Below, piece by piece: positions 62,490-64,000 of a stretch of DNA of 64,000 bases. Positions within the stretch are counted from its first letter, which is position 1; every line of letters starts with the position of its first letter. A program made the translations under genes and the position numbers. A model generated the notes under the pieces. It was not told the DNA's origin. It ran no database searches and saw only the letters and a program-made list of their open reading frames with translations. The DNA is from Marinobacter lutaoensis (GTDB lineage: Bacteria; Pseudomonadota; Gammaproteobacteria; Pseudomonadales; Oleiphilaceae), in NCBI RefSeq assembly GCF_001981305.1, contig NZ_MSCW01000002.1:99842-163841 (forward strand), in the 5' to 3' direction.

Positions 62490-63553
62490 TGGTCTGCCTC
62501 CGCGCCGGCGGGCAACGCCAGCCACCCGGTGCCCACCAGCGCCGAGGGGTTGATCACCACCCGTTCGCCCTCGTCCACCCCGGCCAGGATTTCCAGCCGG
62601 TCACCGTCGCGCACCCCGGGACGAACCTGGCGCAGGCGCGGCCGGTCGCGATCGTCCAACAGCCACAGGGCCCGCAGCTCGCTGCGCTGGATCAGACTGG
62701 TCGCGGGCACCCAGAGAGTATCCCGCTGCGCCACCGGGACCCGTACCTTGACCAGCATGCCCGGGAACAACGAGCCGTTCGGCTCGGTCAGCGGCATGCG
62801 CAGGCGGAAGGTGTGGGTCGCGGGATCGGCGTAGGGATAGAAGGTCATGGCGCCGGTTTCCAGCACCCGTCCATCGGACAGGGTGACAGTGGCCCGGCGC
62901 TGGGAGCGGGCCAGGTCGGCGTACTTCTGGGGCAAGTCCACCACCACCCGCAGCTGCTCCAGGGACAGGCCGCTGAGTAAGGGCTGGCCGGGGCTGACGG
63001 CTTCGCCGATCTCGACATGCCGCTCGGTGAGGATGCCGCCGTAGGGGGCCGTGATGCGGGTATAAGCCAGCTGTTTCTCGGCTTCGGCCACCGACGCCTC
63101 GGCGCGCGCCACCCGGGCCTCTGCCGCCGCCAGGTTGTTGCGGGCCTGATCAAACTCCTGCTGCGACACCAGCCCCCGCGCGTGCACGGATTCGATGCGT
63201 TCGAACCGCTGACGGGCGTCCGCCAGCCCGGCCCGGGCTTCTTCCAGAGCCGCCTGGGCCTGGTTCAGGCGGGCCTGCTGCTCGCTGTCCTCCAGCTGCA
63301 CGATCAGCGCCCCGGCCGGTACCGAGTCGTCGACATCGTAGGGCAGAGCCTGGACGGTGCCGCTGGTCTGGGCGGAGACGGTACTCTGCTGGACCGCCTC
63401 GATGAGGCCATCCAGCAGCAGAGTTTCCTCCGCCGGCGCTCGCGTCACCGGCACCACCGACAGCGCCGGCTCCCGGGCCGATGCCTGGGTTGCGAGCAGG
63501 CTCGCGGCCAGGGCCGCGAGCGCGAGGACACCAGGACGGATACCCATGGTCAT
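62486..63553 (-). CDS. RND efflux periplasmic adaptor (pair 2)
   Basis: A 355-residue membrane fusion protein with a cleavable signal (ending ATQASA), a lipoyl domain (STVSAQTSGTVQALPYDVDDSV), a coiled-coil hairpin (about 95-165) and a beta-barrel with YGGILTERHVEIGEAVSPGQPLL. AAGGA precedes the two candidate starts: ATG 63553 (spacing three bases) and ATG 63547 (spacing nine bases). An 8-bp palindrome GTTATAAC lies at 63573-63580. Confidence 0.9.
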   Translation of the reverse strand: MTMGIRPGVLALAALAASLLATQASAREPALSVVPVTRAPAEETLLLDGLIEAVQQSTVSAQTSGTVQALPYDVDDSVPAGALIVQLEDSEQQARLNQAQAALEEARAGLADARQRFERIESVHARGLVSQQEFDQARNNLAAAEARVARAEASVAEAEKQLAYTRITAPYGGILTERHVEIGEAVSPGQPLLSGLSLEQLRVVVDLPQKYADLARSQRRATVTLSDGRVLETGAMTFYPYADPATHTFRLRMPLTEPNGSLFPGMLVKVRVPVAQRDTLWVPATSLIQRSELRALWLLDDRDRPRLRQVRPGVRDGDRLEILAGVDEGERVVINPSALVGTGWLALPAGAEADQ

Positions 63554-63781
63554 AATTCCTTTTGGCTATTTCGTTATAACAGCATAATACAGAGGTTTCC
63601 CCCAGCGCGCATGGCCGGCGTCCGCAAAACGGCGTCTGCGCCGGTAAGCATCGTCCACGGCCGGTACCGGCGCCAGAAACGTTCATCGCGATTTACCGGG
63701 AAAGGCGGCTTTTTTCTGGTTCATCATCTCAGGCGCCCCCTGAGCTTCGGGCAGCACCCCTCCCCGACAGGTCATCGTCAG

Positions 63782-63810
63782 GTGACAGTCCGGCCGGACT
63801 TTTCTATCAT
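63782..63810 (+). promoter_or_regulatory. Sigma-70-type promoter with palindromic spacer
   Basis: GTGACA (63782-63787) and TATCAT (63805-63810), each one mismatch from consensus, are 17 bp apart. The spacer carries the palindrome AGTCCGGCCGGACT (63787-63800), a typical repressor operator position. No gene was recognised in 63554-63781 apart from the divergent promoter region of the adaptor. Confidence 0.65.
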
Positions 63811-63845
63811 AGGTGCCGACTGCAAGACCCATGTAAGGACGCATC

Positions 63846-63938
63846 ATGGACATCAGGACCGATGTCAGCCAGCGCAGCGCCAACGCTGCCGCGGAAGCCC
63901 CCGCCCCGGTTCACATGACACATCGGGAGGGCCGCTGA
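63846..63938 (+). CDS. Possible 30-residue protein or leader
   Basis: A short frame of 30 residues with AAGGA upstream, following the promoter at 63782-63810. The stop overlaps the next start in TGATG, so it could couple translation of the downstream gene. No family is recognised; it could also be an accidental frame. Confidence 0.4.
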   Translation: MDIRTDVSQRSANAAAEAPAPVHMTHREGR

Positions 63939-64000
63939 TGGACCGTTCAACCCCGTTGCCCTTCGAACCCAACACCACGCCACTGGGCCGGTACGGCGCA
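63938..64000 (+). CDS. Start of an unidentified gene (cut by the right edge)
   Basis: Only 21 codons are visible (MDRSTPLPFEPNTTPLGRYG). GGAGG lies about seven bases upstream, so translation probably starts here. The product cannot be identified from this fragment. Confidence 0.5.
   Translation, partial: MDRSTPLPFEPNTTPLGRYGA

Noticed and set aside
63683..63883. 66-codon minus-strand frame at the right end
   Set aside because: It covers the promoter and short frame on the plus strand and lacks a good ribosome binding site or recognisable motif.
1..64000. CRISPR arrays, tRNA or rRNA genes, insertion sequences, prophage genes
   Set aside because: No repeat arrays, tRNA-like cloverleaf or CCA ends, transposases or phage proteins were recognised by eye; a tRNA or CRISPR scan would settle this.

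Overview
The window is a gene-dense, high-G+C stretch of a gammaproteobacterial chromosome with 62 supported protein genes (two cut by the window ends) and no rRNA, tRNA, CRISPR array or insertion sequence that I can see. A TRAP transporter closely resembling the ectoine system TeaABC with its TeaD-type stress protein, a sodium-type PomAB stator, a cytochrome c', catabolic TRAP and polyamine-type ABC transporters, and many chemotaxis and c-di-GMP proteins suggest a motile, marine or halophilic heterotroph of the Marinobacter/Halomonas/Pseudomonas kind. Genus-level identity is inference.

Layout. 1-4053: a dctPQM TRAP transporter (dctM runs off the left edge) divergent from a MocR-type PLP regulator with three GGTACA boxes between them. 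4062-9225: an IclR regulator divergent from pcaIJF (lower beta-ketoadipate pathway) and an AtoE-type carrier, with two matched 15-bp palindromes in the control region. 9257-13161: an LpxR-like lipid A deacylase, an Aer-type redox/energy taxis receptor, a small membrane protein and an NfsA nitroreductase. 13136-21166: an iron-uptake island with a LysR regulator, TonB-dependent receptor and lipoprotein binding protein on one strand, a fecBCDE-type ABC importer on the other, and Fur-box-like sites in both control regions. 21264-23739: a UshA-like 5'-nucleotidase lipoprotein and a small alpha/beta hydrolase. 23880-27408: teaABCD. 27416-29686: a 7TM-DISM-type diguanylate cyclase. 29779-37573: two adjacent polyamine-type ABC operons on one strand with different gene orders. 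37696-40508: a Cache-domain chemoreceptor and an orphan TakP-like TRAP binding protein. 40718-43931: a SixA-CHAD fusion, a rhodanese, a PAS-GGDEF cyclase and a hotdog thioesterase. 44075-47136: cytochrome c', cytochrome b561, a periplasmic binding protein, an uncharacterised protein and a YkvA-type protein. 47214-48903: pomAB.

48904-54381 is the most interesting part. An Amt ammonium transporter has a near-consensus sigma-54 promoter and two NtrC-like sites three helical turns apart. The next four genes (circularly permuted ATP-grasp, alpha-E protein, transglutaminase and the proteasome-like protease Anbu) have their own sigma-54-like promoter, sharing a 10-base block with the amt promoter. 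The same short intergenic region can fold into a nested structure whose outer stem pairs with the ribosome binding site. This suggests that the Anbu cluster is a nitrogen-limitation response, insulated from amt read-through.

54284-63553: two RND efflux adaptor/pump pairs on the minus strand with a small potassium channel between them; the first pump gene overlaps the anbu 3' end by 98 bp in antisense. 63554-64000: a strong-looking promoter with a palindromic spacer, a 30-codon reading frame and the start of a gene cut by the right edge.
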